NCBI RefSeq assembly: GCF_046630315.1
Contig: NZ_LQBD01000004.1
Location: 1 to 64,000 of the forward strand
Direction of reading: 5' to 3'
DNA length: 64,000 nucleotides
Origin: Brucella anthropi_A
GTDB lineage: Bacteria; Pseudomonadota; Alphaproteobacteria; Rhizobiales; Rhizobiaceae
Below the pieces are notes generated by a model. The model was not told the DNA's origin. It did not search any database and saw only the letters and a list, made by a program, of their open reading frames with translations. Made by a program: the position numbers and the translations under genes. This document shows positions 1 through 8,051 of this stretch, one piece after another. Every line of letters begins with the position of its first letter. Positions within the stretch are counted from its first letter, which is position 1.

Positions 1-71
1 TAGCCGCGCTCGGTAATCTGCGCGACAGCATCGCGCTTGAACTCGTCACTGAAATTGCCAGACCCCATCAT
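1..71 (-). CDS. IS3-family transposase OrfA, N-terminal fragment
   Basis: Only the first 23-24 codons are visible, reading MMGSGNFSDEFKRDAVAQIT and onward. This is the typical start of an IS3-family OrfA helix-turn-helix protein (compare F-x-x-E-F-K-x-D-A-V), which binds the IS ends. A strong AAGGAGG lies just upstream (74-80). Its spacing favours the second ATG (start at 68) over the first (71). The rest of OrfA and all of OrfB lie outside the window, so I cannot tell whether the element is intact. Confidence 0.75.
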   Translation of the reverse strand, partial: MMGSGNFSDEFKRDAVAQITERG

Positions 72-122
72 GGCCTCCTTGCCTCAAAAATAGGGAAGAA
101 AGCGTCCACAAATCTAGGGGCT
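1..122 (-). mobile_element. End of an IS3-family insertion sequence (cut by the window edge)
   Basis: The element carries the 5' end of an IS3-type orfA and runs off the left edge. Its outer end is placed near position 122 because the neighbouring reading frame (125-475) loses sense exactly there. The outermost bases read TAGCCCCTAGA on the minus strand and are a plausible terminal inverted repeat, but the other end is not in the window to compare with. The exact boundary is inferred. Confidence 0.6.
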
Positions 123-124
123 AT

Positions 125-475
125 TCAGGCCCCGTTGCGTGCGAGAACCTCATGAATGACCGGGCTCAGTTCTGGTGGTTGCGCTTTAGCCGCCTTTAGA
201 ATCTCATCGCGAACACGGCTCTCCGTTAGATTTTGGGCCTTTGATTGAAACGCGGTAAAGCGACTTGGCAGATAGGCAGTCGATGACTGCCCACCACTCC
301 ACTCGACACGACCATCTTCGCCACCGTCAGCTATCGTGATTTGCAGGGGTACAGCCGCCCCTCGTAGGGGTATCCCAGCAAGACGGCTTTCAGATAATAC
401 GAGGCGTTTCAGGAGCTTCACCAATGTCTTGTCGTCGAGACCGGCGATAAAATCAGGATCGGCTTGAAACAACAT
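125..475 (-). pseudogene. Truncated N-terminal fragment with Mrr-like (PD-(D/E)xK) nuclease signature
   Basis: The frame has a good ribosome site (AGAGGGG) and reads 116 aa before a TGA at the border of the IS3-type element, so it is probably the head of a longer protein cut by the insertion. Residues 50-54 read DGGED, and 76-79 read FQSK. The spacing D-(x22)-QxK matches the core of Mrr-like restriction nucleases, where it forms the metal site (family knowledge; assignment is inference). Such a domain at the N-terminus is common in large anti-phage proteins. No C-terminal part is visible. It could also be a short real protein of unknown function. Confidence 0.45.
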
Positions 476-1065
476 AATTCCCCTCTTGCGATATGCTTCC
501 TGCTTAATGTGCCGCCCCAGAAAAACACGCGGGAGTAGCGCACCTCATCATTAGCATGAGTGGTACGTATGATGCGCCCTCGTCAAACGAAAGAATACCG
601 CTATTCACAACGAACCGAGGCCTTGCAAGAAAGAGTGTGGCACGCATAGGAGCAGTGAAACGGTTGCATGTTATCTCGTTATATGAGACGCAGGGATCGA
701 GAAGGGGGACATTGTGTCCCCTAGCCATCCCTGAAAGCCCGGTTTCTAAGGCTTTTGAGCGATGGTGGGCGCTCCCTCCGGGCCCACCATCTTCCCTTTA
801 GCTGTTTTATATCAATGGGTGCATTCCCATTCGTATGGTCGTACCGTACTTATTCTTCTTTTTAAAAATCGGTCTTTAACGACTCGAATTTTTCCTTCAA
901 ACGTAAGTTATATGTGAATTCTCTACACTATTTCCGTGACGCTGTGAGCCTGTTTCAATAATATTTACCCCATACATTATAATAATGATGGGGTGCACGG
1001 TGAATTATAAATGGGACATACGACCCAATAAACGTTGGGGGGCAGCAATAGTCGCGTCACGTCGG
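476..1065. other. Intergenic stretch of 590 bases without a supported gene
   Basis: Short open frames on both strands here have no recognisable product and no convincing ribosome site. The stretch holds one perfect hairpin (761-791). From about 800 to 985 it becomes strongly AT-rich, which fits a promoter region for the autotransporter gene that follows. An earlier in-frame ATG at 985 lacks a ribosome site and was not used. Confidence 0.5.
761..791 (+). terminator. Hairpin, possible terminator
   Basis: A perfect 10-bp stem (GATGGTGGGC at 761-770 with GCCCACCATC at 782-791) has an 11-nt loop and is followed by TTCCCTTT. The upstream transcript it would end is not identified. Confidence 0.4.
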
Positions 1066-3042
1066 ATGAAAATGACGCGAACATCGGTGCTTCGGCGCAT
1101 GATGCGTATGCTCGTTTTGTCGACGAGTATTGCAAGCACGGGTTTTGCAACAGAAGCTTTTGCCTATGACTATGGGCATTATGCCAATGAGACGCTTGAG
1201 CGCCTGATTACTGAATATCCTGGCCGTTATCGCGGTACGACCAGTTTTGCTGGTGCAACAGACTGGATGCAGTCGCGCCTTGGCCTTGGTTACGCGACAA
1301 CCAGGCAGGATTTTACTTGGGCGGGCAATCGCGGATCACACAATGTTATTGCATCTGCGCCCGGCACGAGCGGCCAGTATCTGGTCCTGGGGGCACATTA
1401 TGACACCTATTATGGCCGCCCGACGCTGCAGGGGCTCGATGATAACGCCTCGGGTGCTGCGGTCTTGACCGAGATTGCCCGCAATCTGGCCGGTATCCCG
1501 CTGGAGAACGGTCTGGAAGTGGTTGGGTTTGGCGCGGAAGAGGAAGGCCTGCGCGGATCGAGGGCCTATGTTGCCGCGCTTAGCGACGAGCAGCGCGCCA
1601 ATATGGTCGGCATGATTAACCTCGATAGTCTCATCACCGGCGACAGGATGTATGCTCATGCGGGCGGCAACAGCGTCGATAATCCGGCTTTGACTGCTTA
1701 TCGCGACCAGATTCTGCGCATCGCGAACGAGCTTAATATTCCGCTCTTCACCAATCCTGGTCTCAACCATGAATATCCGGCCGGAACCGGCTGCTGTAGC
1801 GACGGCGAAAGCTTCACTGGCCTCGATATCCCGGTCCTGTTCATTGAGGCGACAAACTGGGAACTTGGCGATCTCGATGGCTATCAGCAGACAGACAATC
1901 CTGCGATTCCCGGCGGGGCGACCTGGCATATGCCGGGTCTCGATAATAAGGATGTTCTCACCAATGCTTTCGGTCAGGCACGTATTGACCAGAGGCTTGA
2001 GGATTTTTCAAGGCTTTTGACACGTCTGGTTCTGGAGTTGACAGGTGCCGATCTGCTGGCGTCGACAGCTTCCGGCGGCACAATGATCCGGCAGATGACG
2101 GATCAATTGCAGCGTCAGCATCAGGCACTGGCGGGCCTGCATGATCGCCGTTGGCTCAACTTGCTCGACAGCGATCGCACTGTCGGAACATTTAGCGGCG
2201 AAGCCAGTGTGGAAGGGGAAATATACCCCGGCGGTGGCTTCGACGTGCCGGACGCTTCTGATGCCAAGCGTGTCGGCTTTCATCTTCTCGGCGATTATCG
2301 CTACAATGAAGCATGGACGCTTGGTGGGAGCCTCAGCTTTCAGCGCAGCCGGGACCAACTGGCCAATGACGGTTCGATTGACGGCGACAGCTGGCAGGGA
2401 GCGGTCTATGCCCTTTATCACGATGCTGCCTCAAACTGGTTTGCGGGCGACATGAATATCGGGCGAACCAGCTTCGATAATGATCGCTCAGTCTTCTTGC
2501 AGGCGATGAATGGGCCTGTTCTGCTGAACCAGCAATTGCAGTCCGATACCTCCGCCTTGTCCTTGGGCGCGCGCATCGAAGGTGGGCATGATTTTAGCTG
2601 GTACGGTATCAAGAGCGGCCCCGTGGCCGGTCTTGATTATATGCACTACCGCATCGATGGCTTCAGCGAAGCGGGTGCTCTCAGAACAGCGCTCGACTAT
2701 ACAAAACAGGGTTTTGATTCGCTTGAGGCCAGTATTGGCTGGCGTCTGCATGGCACGATGGCATTCGCAAACGGTATGGTCCTCAAACCATATACGAGCG
2801 TGAAATGGGTGCATGAACTGGCCGATGGGCGTCCTGAAACGATCCGGCTGACCAGCCTGACCGATGGCCGCGATCGCATTGCGCTTCTTGGCGATGCCGA
2901 CAAGGATTTTGGACGTGCCCAACTGGGAGCCCAGTTGGCTGTGTCAGACAGTATCGGTATGTTCAGTGAAATTAATGCCCGCTTCGCACATAATGATGGA
3001 AGCGAGATCGGCTATTCCTTGGGCTTTCAGTTCCGGTTCTAG
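1066..3042 (+). CDS. M28-family metallopeptidase fused to an autotransporter beta-barrel
   Basis: 658 aa. A signal peptide (residues 1-33, ending near TEAFA) is followed by an M28 aminopeptidase-like domain (about 35-330). The zinc-site motifs are AHYD (H111, D113), LDDNASG (D125/D126), AEEEG (E158-E160), NLD (D187) and a late TWH. Residues from about 390 onward are aromatic, alternating strands ending in FQFRF, as in type V autotransporter barrels. The expected role is a peptidase displayed on or released from the outer membrane; the substrate is unknown. The start at 1066 was chosen because it gives a normal signal peptide; an in-frame ATG at 985 would add an atypical leader. A strong terminator follows, so the gene appears monocistronic. 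Confidence 0.85.
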   Translation: MKMTRTSVLRRMMRMLVLSTSIASTGFATEAFAYDYGHYANETLERLITEYPGRYRGTTSFAGATDWMQSRLGLGYATTRQDFTWAGNRGSHNVIASAPGTSGQYLVLGAHYDTYYGRPTLQGLDDNASGAAVLTEIARNLAGIPLENGLEVVGFGAEEEGLRGSRAYVAALSDEQRANMVGMINLDSLITGDRMYAHAGGNSVDNPALTAYRDQILRIANELNIPLFTNPGLNHEYPAGTGCCSDGESFTGLDIPVLFIEATNWELGDLDGYQQTDNPAIPGGATWHMPGLDNKDVLTNAFGQARIDQRLEDFSRLLTRLVLELTGADLLASTASGGTMIRQMTDQLQRQHQALAGLHDRRWLNLLDSDRTVGTFSGEASVEGEIYPGGGFDVPDASDAKRVGFHLLGDYRYNEAWTLGGSLSFQRSRDQLANDGSIDGDSWQGAVYALYHDAASNWFAGDMNIGRTSFDNDRSVFLQAMNGPVLLNQQLQSDTSALSLGARIEGGHDFSWYGIKSGPVAGLDYMHYRIDGFSEAGALRTALDYTKQGFDSLEASIGWRLHGTMAFANGMVLKPYTSVKWVHELADGRPETIRLTSLTDGRDRIALLGDADKDFGRAQLGAQLAVSDSIGMFSEINARFAHNDGSEIGYSLGFQFRF

Positions 3043-3067
3043 ATTTATAGATCCTGTCAATTTTTCA

Positions 3068-3106
3068 GAACACCGGCCTGCAGAAGCAGGCCGGTGTTCT
3101 GTTTTT
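3068..3106 (+). terminator. Rho-independent terminator
   Basis: A 14-bp perfect GC-rich stem (3068-3081 with 3086-3099) and a 4-nt AGAA loop are followed by TGTTTTT, directly after the M28-autotransporter gene. Confidence 0.9.
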
Positions 3107-3217
3107 CATTAAGCCGAAGAGTTTCAACAAATTTTAGCAGTTCGTTAAGAAAATAGTAACGCAATGAAACAATTTTTTAAGTGACGTGAATTGGCAACAA
3201 TATGGAGGTTTCGGGCG

Positions 3218-3715
3218 ATGAGAAAAAATGCAACCACCGTTGCGCTGGCATTGGCAGGGTTGGTGGCGAGTTCTCTCGTGGCTTCGGCGAAGACAAGTTA
3301 TTTGGGTGAGTTCCGCGATTGGGGTGTTTACCAGAGCACCGAGCTTGCGGGCAATAAATGCTATGCCTTGACGGTGCCGATCAATTTTCATCCCGCCGGT
3401 GTGCGGCACGGCGATAATTTCGTGATTATTTCAAAAGCTGACGGCCAATACAGCCCCCAATTGGTGATGGGGTACCAGCTGAAGGCTGACAGTACGGTCA
3501 ATGTGATGGTGGATGGCGCTCGCTTTCCATTCTTCAGCGAAGGCAATCGCGCCTGGGCCGAAAATATCGCCGATGAGGCGAAGCTGATGCGCGCCATGCG
3601 TGCTGGCAAGACGCTCAATGTGCAGGCCACATCGGCCCGCGGCACGCAGACCCGCTACACATTTTCATTGATGGGGCTTTCCGCATCCCTGCAACGCGTG
3701 GATAGCTGCCGGTAA
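3218..3715 (+). CDS. Invasion-associated locus B (IalB) family secreted protein
   Basis: 165 aa with a clear signal peptide (MRKNATTVALALAGLVASSL, cleavage near VASA). The mature part follows the IalB-family pattern: FRDWGVYQ, an early Cys (NKCYAL), a central VMVDGARFPFF strand, WAEN, a run of basic residues in an AMRAGK segment, and a TSARGTQTRYTFSLMG motif near the end. IalB of Bartonella is linked to erythrocyte entry, but the family is widespread in Rhizobiales and its molecular role is unsettled. The start at 3218 has GGAGG 9 nt upstream. The gene stands alone between two hairpins. Confidence 0.8.
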   Translation: MRKNATTVALALAGLVASSLVASAKTSYLGEFRDWGVYQSTELAGNKCYALTVPINFHPAGVRHGDNFVIISKADGQYSPQLVMGYQLKADSTVNVMVDGARFPFFSEGNRAWAENIADEAKLMRAMRAGKTLNVQATSARGTQTRYTFSLMGLSASLQRVDSCR

Positions 3716-3719
3716 CAAG

Positions 3720-3751
3720 CAGCAAGCCCTGCCGCAGGGCAGGGCTTGCTG
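3720..3751. terminator. Hairpin between convergent genes
   Basis: A 14-bp perfect stem (3720-3733 with 3738-3751) lies between the ends of the IalB-like gene and the CsbD gene. Neither side has a long T-run, so it may end transcription from both directions only weakly. Confidence 0.6.
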
Positions 3752-3766
3752 TCGGAAATTACGGTT

Positions 3767-3976
3767 TTATGAAAGCCAGGTCTGACGATTGTACCAATCG
3801 TCCAGTTCGAAACGCACGCGGTCTTTTTCGATGCCATAGCGCTCCTGGATCTTGCCTTCCAACTGCTCGCGCCGACCATTGATCTGATCGAGATCGTCAT
3901 CGGTGAGTTTGCCCCACTGTTCCTTGATCTTGCCCTTGGCCTGTTTCCAGTTTCCTTCAACACGATTCCAGTCCAT
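3767..3976 (-). CDS. CsbD-family small stress-type protein
   Basis: 69 aa beginning MDWNRVEGNWKQAKGKIKEQ, the signature of the CsbD family (W-x-x-x-G-K-x-K-x-x-W-G-x-L-T-D-D). Members are small, hydrophilic, abundant in stress or stationary phase, and of unknown mechanism. The start at 3976 is supported by GGAGG about 8 nt upstream; a longer frame upstream has no ribosome site. It lies downstream of the choloylglycine hydrolase gene on the same strand, 83 nt away, and could be co-transcribed. Confidence 0.85.
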   Translation of the reverse strand: MDWNRVEGNWKQAKGKIKEQWGKLTDDDLDQINGRREQLEGKIQERYGIEKDRVRFELDDWYNRQTWLS

Positions 3977-4059
3977 TGGTTGGTCCTCCGTTCTGGGTTG
4001 GTTATGGATAACTAACGCAGCCGGGCGCGATTGGTTCAGCAGAAATCTGTGAAACCGGC

Positions 4060-5127
4060 TCAAAGACCCAGGAACTTGAAGGGCTCGCTTTCCTTGAAAC
4101 TGTCGTTGACGACGCCGTTGAACGTGTTGGTCTGATTGACGCCCAGGTCGAGTTTCCTGACCTTGCCGGTCTCGGGCGAAAAGTCGATTTTCTTCAGGTC
4201 GACCCAGAAGACATTCGGCGTCAAGGCGGATTCGAAGAAATAGAGCTTGCGCTTCTGGTCGGCGACAGTCCGCCAGCGCGTCGAGGAAATGTTCGGCTGA
4301 TCGGGTGTCGTCAGACCGAATGGAACCGAGGTGTTGCGGATGACGCTGAAAACACTGGCGATCATCTGCACAGGGTCTTCGGTTTTGGGGACAGCGTTGA
4401 CGTAGAAGGAGGCACGGGCGAAACGGTCGGAAGCGCGATTGGTGCCCGGCAGCATGACAGTTCCGCCGATCTGGGTCCAGTAGGCGTTGAGCGCCAGCTG
4501 CTCGTCGAAGGTCGGCGAGTTGGTCATTACCTGGTATTGTCTGCCGTGGTGGATCACCTGTTTGCCGTCGATATATTCGATGATCGCGCTGTCGCCGCTG
4601 GCATCCGATATGGCAAGATGCAGCGTGGCCAGCCTGTCTTCACCGGGCACCTTGTCGGTAACAATCGTGAATGGATTGGCGCCGAGCGCCTTGACGGCTT
4701 CATCGACCGTCGCGAAATTATCGAGTACATATTGCGCCCAGGCCGCGATGCTGAGGCCGGGCGTGGTGCCGTCATATTCGGGATATTGGGATTCGACCAG
4801 CCACAGGACGCCAACGGAAAGCCCAGCTTCGTTCAACCCGTCGGTAGTGGAGATATCGTAACCGGAGGCGATGACGCTGCCATATTTCGAGCTCCATTCG
4901 AGCGAGTTCTTGCCAGCCTCGCCGGAGCGTTTCATGCCGCGGGGGAATATCCAGAGATTGGTCGCGACATCCACCTTCCAATCCATGGAGCGGGCGGTCA
5001 TCACCTGGTCGTTGGCCCCATGATACACAAAACGCGTGCATGCCTCGGCAATCGGCGCGACAAACATGCTGCCGGCAACCAGCGCCGTGGTGCAGATGCT
5101 GGAAAAAGACCGCTTCAGGATCGGCAT
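4060..5127 (-). CDS. Choloylglycine hydrolase / linear amide C-N hydrolase (Ntn family), copy 1
   Basis: 355 aa. The signal peptide (1-29) ends in IAEA, so cleavage exposes Cys30 as the new N-terminus, the nucleophile of Ntn hydrolases (CTRFVYHG). Other family residues are seen: Arg and Asp in TARSMDW, Asn in VMTNSP, and Arg in SDRFARASF. The family cleaves bile-salt amides, penicillin V or N-acyl homoserine lactones, and the substrate cannot be read from sequence. A Brucella abortus choloylglycine hydrolase is reported to aid oral infection; whether it is this copy or the one at 8052-9155 is not decidable here. The start has AGGGGGA upstream. This is a periplasmic enzyme. Confidence 0.88.
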   Translation of the reverse strand: MPILKRSFSSICTTALVAGSMFVAPIAEACTRFVYHGANDQVMTARSMDWKVDVATNLWIFPRGMKRSGEAGKNSLEWSSKYGSVIASGYDISTTDGLNEAGLSVGVLWLVESQYPEYDGTTPGLSIAAWAQYVLDNFATVDEAVKALGANPFTIVTDKVPGEDRLATLHLAISDASGDSAIIEYIDGKQVIHHGRQYQVMTNSPTFDEQLALNAYWTQIGGTVMLPGTNRASDRFARASFYVNAVPKTEDPVQMIASVFSVIRNTSVPFGLTTPDQPNISSTRWRTVADQKRKLYFFESALTPNVFWVDLKKIDFSPETGKVRKLDLGVNQTNTFNGVVNDSFKESEPFKFLGL

Positions 5128-5229
5128 GGATCGTCCCCCTGTGATGCCCGTTTCATAGTGAATAAATGAATGCCCTCGCAACGCGATATAAGGCGATGAG
5201 CATTGCTGGAAAGGTGGGTGAACGCGCTT

Positions 5230-5790
5230 TTACCGCTCGCCCATATATCCGCGTTGTTTCCATTGCTGGAGCGGCATGATATCGGGTGGCCCGCCGCCTG
5301 CTTCATACCAGGAATCGACGGCCCAACGTTGGCCCTGCCTGTCCTCGAGAACCGCCGTCCAGTGCGGGTAGCGGCCATCGATGAATGCGCCGCGAGAGGT
5401 GCGCCGCGCAACGGTGTGGTGCTTCAGCCAGCCGCGCGATTGCAGATAGCGCAGGAAATGATCGGTATTGGTCGATTCATCGATGCAATCCATCTGGCCC
5501 TTGATGCGGGCCTTGCCGAACTGCATTCTCGGCTTGTCCCGAATGCCGATGGCCGCGGTGCTGCGCTGCTCGAAGATTGCAACGGCGGTGCGCAGCGCCT
5601 TCCGCTCGCCCTCGGCGCTTCTGTTCCCCTTTTGCAGAAGGTTCCGCAGGCGCTGCTCATCCTTTGCGGTCAGCGTAACCCCGGTCCGGTAATGGCAGTC
5701 ATAGCCATGGCAGACGCGGAAGCTCTGCGCCGAAGCCAGTCCGGCGGGAAGCATCAAACCGAGGAGGACACCAGCACCGAGCAATTTCAT
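5230..5790 (-). CDS. Secreted protein with possible transglutaminase-like Cys-His-Asp triad
   Basis: 186 aa with a signal peptide (MKLLGAGVLLGLMLPAGLAS, cleaved near ASA). The mature start carries two Cys (C27 and C32, in FRVCHGYDC). Further on are MDCIDES (C102), PHWTAVLED (H143) and WAVDSW (D159). The order Cys, His before a VLED strand, then Asp resembles the catalytic layout of bacterial transglutaminase-like cysteine proteinases. This is my inference, not a recognised family match. It lies between the amidase gene (102 nt downstream) and a membrane-protein gene (79 nt upstream), all on the minus strand. The start at 5790 has GGAGCGG upstream. Confidence 0.6.
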   Translation of the reverse strand: MKLLGAGVLLGLMLPAGLASAQSFRVCHGYDCHYRTGVTLTAKDEQRLRNLLQKGNRSAEGERKALRTAVAIFEQRSTAAIGIRDKPRMQFGKARIKGQMDCIDESTNTDHFLRYLQSRGWLKHHTVARRTSRGAFIDGRYPHWTAVLEDRQGQRWAVDSWYEAGGGPPDIMPLQQWKQRGYMGER

Positions 5791-5869
5791 CAAATCGCCG
5801 CTCCGTATTCGATTGGAAAGATTTCCCTGCAATTTCAGCAAGATAAAATAGATCGAATCTCCCGATATC

Positions 5870-6634
5870 TTAGCCGCGCTTGTGGCTGGTGAAAAGAAGG
5901 GACGGTTCAAGGCGTTCCAGCCCCTGATAGGGATTGGCGTGGATTGCAAGAATCCAGAGGCAGAACGAGGCCGTGAGCGCGTAAATGACAAGCGCCTTCA
6001 CACCAGCCCGCACGCGGTCGGCATGGGTTGCCGCGATGGTGATCGCCGTCAGAAATGTCAGCGAAAGCACGAGATACCATTTGTAATAGTCGATCGAGGT
6101 CGACCCCACGGCCAGGCGCATATTGCGCGCATCCTGCAATTCATCGAAATCGTTGATGAGTTGGGAGATGATCGGAGACGGTATATCGGCGCGCGCCAGA
6201 TTGATGATTTCGCGCCGGATATTCTGCAACGCCGTTTCAACGGAACCGGCCGGTTCGACATTGATCCTGTCGCGCCATTCATCGTCGATGACGGCGGTGC
6301 GATAGCCGGTAAGTGCAGCCTTGAGCTTCGGTGCGTTCAGGATCTCCGTGCCGGATGTCCCGATCAGGCGGGAAATGGCCGAGCGCTCCTGGCTGGTAGC
6401 CTGGTCGGCCCGCGAATTCACGCTCCATATATCGGCGGCCACAAAGCCCAGCGACAGGGCCCAGGCTGTGGCGATGGTGCTGATGAAGGCGCCAATCGGA
6501 ATGGAAAGAATGTCGTTGGCCGCGTGTTTGGACAGCATATCAAGCGCAAAGCGCCCGACCGCATAGAACACAATTCCAAGGACGACGAATGCCGCAAAAG
6601 AAAGATAGATCGGCAGTTCGAAAATATAAGTCAT
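5870..6634 (-). CDS. DUF4239-like four-helix membrane protein
   Basis: 254 aa with four predicted membrane segments (about 8-28, 46-68, 185-203 and 211-231) and a central soluble helical part (70-180). This arrangement, with a conserved SLGFVAADIW after the second helix, resembles the bestrophin-like DUF4239 family, whose function is unknown. A GGGGGA ribosome site precedes the ATG at 6634. It is the first gene of a likely minus-strand run with the secreted protein at 5230-5790. Confidence 0.65.
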   Translation of the reverse strand: MTYIFELPIYLSFAAFVVLGIVFYAVGRFALDMLSKHAANDILSIPIGAFISTIATAWALSLGFVAADIWSVNSRADQATSQERSAISRLIGTSGTEILNAPKLKAALTGYRTAVIDDEWRDRINVEPAGSVETALQNIRREIINLARADIPSPIISQLINDFDELQDARNMRLAVGSTSIDYYKWYLVLSLTFLTAITIAATHADRVRAGVKALVIYALTASFCLWILAIHANPYQGLERLEPSLLFTSHKRG

Positions 6635-6949
6635 TCATTCCCCCACATAATGTTTGGCCTATTATTAGGGGAAGTTGTTGAATTTTACTTATAGCGGTTC
6701 CTGCTTTAACGGAATCGTCGGAACCGCTCTATCTATTTGTTTTGTCGCATTTGCCTCACGCATCGAAGCGGGAACAGAAATCAGTCCAGTGGACTGATTT
6801 CCCCGCGTAGACGTTTCACGCTTTTGGCTCGAAAATGCTCAGTACTACAGCTGCAACTGTCGTGTTCGAACGGACCAACGGGCACGGCGAACAAAAGGCC
6901 CGCCGGCAAGGCCGACGGGCCAAACAAACGAAACCAATTCTGGCAAGAG
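6635..6949. repeat. Intergenic mosaic of palindromic repeats (315 bases)
   Basis: Three structures lie in series. First is a hairpin with arms AGCGGTTCC and GGAACCGCT around 6691-6727. Second is a palindrome centred on CAGTCCAGTGGACTG (6778-6800), flanked by GCGGGA and CCCCGC; a second copy of this block occurs in inverted orientation at about 31225-31330. Third is a short motif TACTACAG-CTGCAACTGT near 6843-6860 that resembles the outer arms of the 144-bp repeat at 12989-13132. No gene is seen. Confidence 0.6.
6892..6921 (-). terminator. Rho-independent terminator of the outer-membrane protein gene
   Basis: On the minus strand an 11-bp stem (6911-6921 with 6897-6907, loop of 3) with one mismatch is followed by TTTTGTT. 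It lies about 30 nt beyond the stop codon of the gene at 6950-7753. Confidence 0.85.
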
Positions 6950-7753
6950 TCAGAACGAGACGGAGAAGCCGATGACCGGCCCGTGCTGGGTCACGTCATA
7001 TTTGAATTTCTCGACCGTATCACTGTCCTTGTAGTTCTGGTAAAGCGCGCGATAACCGACACGGAATGTCGTGGGAACATCGAAGACAAGCGTGCGATAG
7101 CCCAGATAGATCTGGCCATTGGCACTCAGCTTGGTGCCCGCGCCGAAACCGCCAATGTCGGCCTCGGCGAAGATGTTCCACCGATCGTTGATATCGTAGA
7201 AGACGCGGGTTCCGATGAACGGGTCGGTCCAGTCCGTCTTGCGGCGCTCGTTGAACGGGCCGGTTTCAAGGCCGGCCTTCAACTGGGTCCAGCGAACGCC
7301 AATGGTCGGCTCGATGGCGAAAACGCGCTGATCTCCGTAGAGCGTGGTGCCGCCCAGATCCTTTTCATAGACGCGGTAATAGGCGCCGCCCGTCAGCGTG
7401 GTCGAGGTGAGGTCGAGCGCAAGCTCGTTGTCGCGCAGGTTCTCGTCCTGACTGGTCTTGACGTACTGGCCGTCAATGTAAAAACCCATCGTGCCATTGT
7501 TGACTTCCACATTGCCCATGAAAGTCATGTCGAGATTGTCGAAAATTTCCCGGAAGGGGACATTCACATCCGTGCTGCGACCCAGCAGGCCGGCGCTGCC
7601 ATTCAGCGATGCACCCCACACATAGGGGCTGAAAATGACGCGCCACCTTTGCTGGTCCTGGATTTCGGGCTGGGTGGGTGACACGATGTCGGCTGCCAGG
7701 CTGATCGATGTAGTTGTTACTAAAACAGACAAAGCTAATATAGCATTACGCAT
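6950..7753 (-). CDS. Outer-membrane beta-barrel protein
   Basis: 267 aa. A signal peptide (MRNAILALSVLVTTTSISLA) is followed by alternating aromatic/polar strands (VIFSPYVWGASL, MGFYIDGQYV, GGAYYRVYE, IYLGYRT, FRVGYRALYQNY) and a terminal Phe (GFSVSF), typical of barrels inserted by the BAM machinery. I do not recognise a named porin or transport family. The start at 7753 gives the signal peptide directly; a longer frame begins 17 codons upstream without benefit. It is divergent from the amidase at 8052 across a 298-nt region. Confidence 0.75.
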   Translation of the reverse strand: MRNAILALSVLVTTTSISLAADIVSPTQPEIQDQQRWRVIFSPYVWGASLNGSAGLLGRSTDVNVPFREIFDNLDMTFMGNVEVNNGTMGFYIDGQYVKTSQDENLRDNELALDLTSTTLTGGAYYRVYEKDLGGTTLYGDQRVFAIEPTIGVRWTQLKAGLETGPFNERRKTDWTDPFIGTRVFYDINDRWNIFAEADIGGFGAGTKLSANGQIYLGYRTLVFDVPTTFRVGYRALYQNYKDSDTVEKFKYDVTQHGPVIGFSVSF

Positions 7754-8051
7754 CGTTCCACCAAGTAAACTTTTCCTGTGTATGTCGTAATTTCGCCTGG
7801 ACACGATGAATCCCCTCGGAAACTTGTTTTAGCAATACATAAAAGAATTGCCGGAAACGGTGTGAAATGATAATTATGTTAATCATGAGAAGAAATAAAC
7901 TGAAAAATGTGAGTAAGATAAAGTTTTCCTCTGTTGACTTGGCGGGGTGAGGGCCATCTTATTCAGCGGGACGTGAGCGCTTCCGCCGAATATCGGCCGG
8001 TGGGCTGCTGTTCCGTTATTTCGTTCATTTTTACTCAGCTATGAGGTCGTC

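Noticed and set aside
761..800. tRNA 3' end serving as an integration site
   Set aside because: The hairpin lacks the T-loop GTTCGAATC-type bases and no acceptor partner is present.
556..801. 81-codon frame in the first intergenic region
   Set aside because: No ribosome site, no recognisable sequence, and it runs through a terminator-like hairpin.
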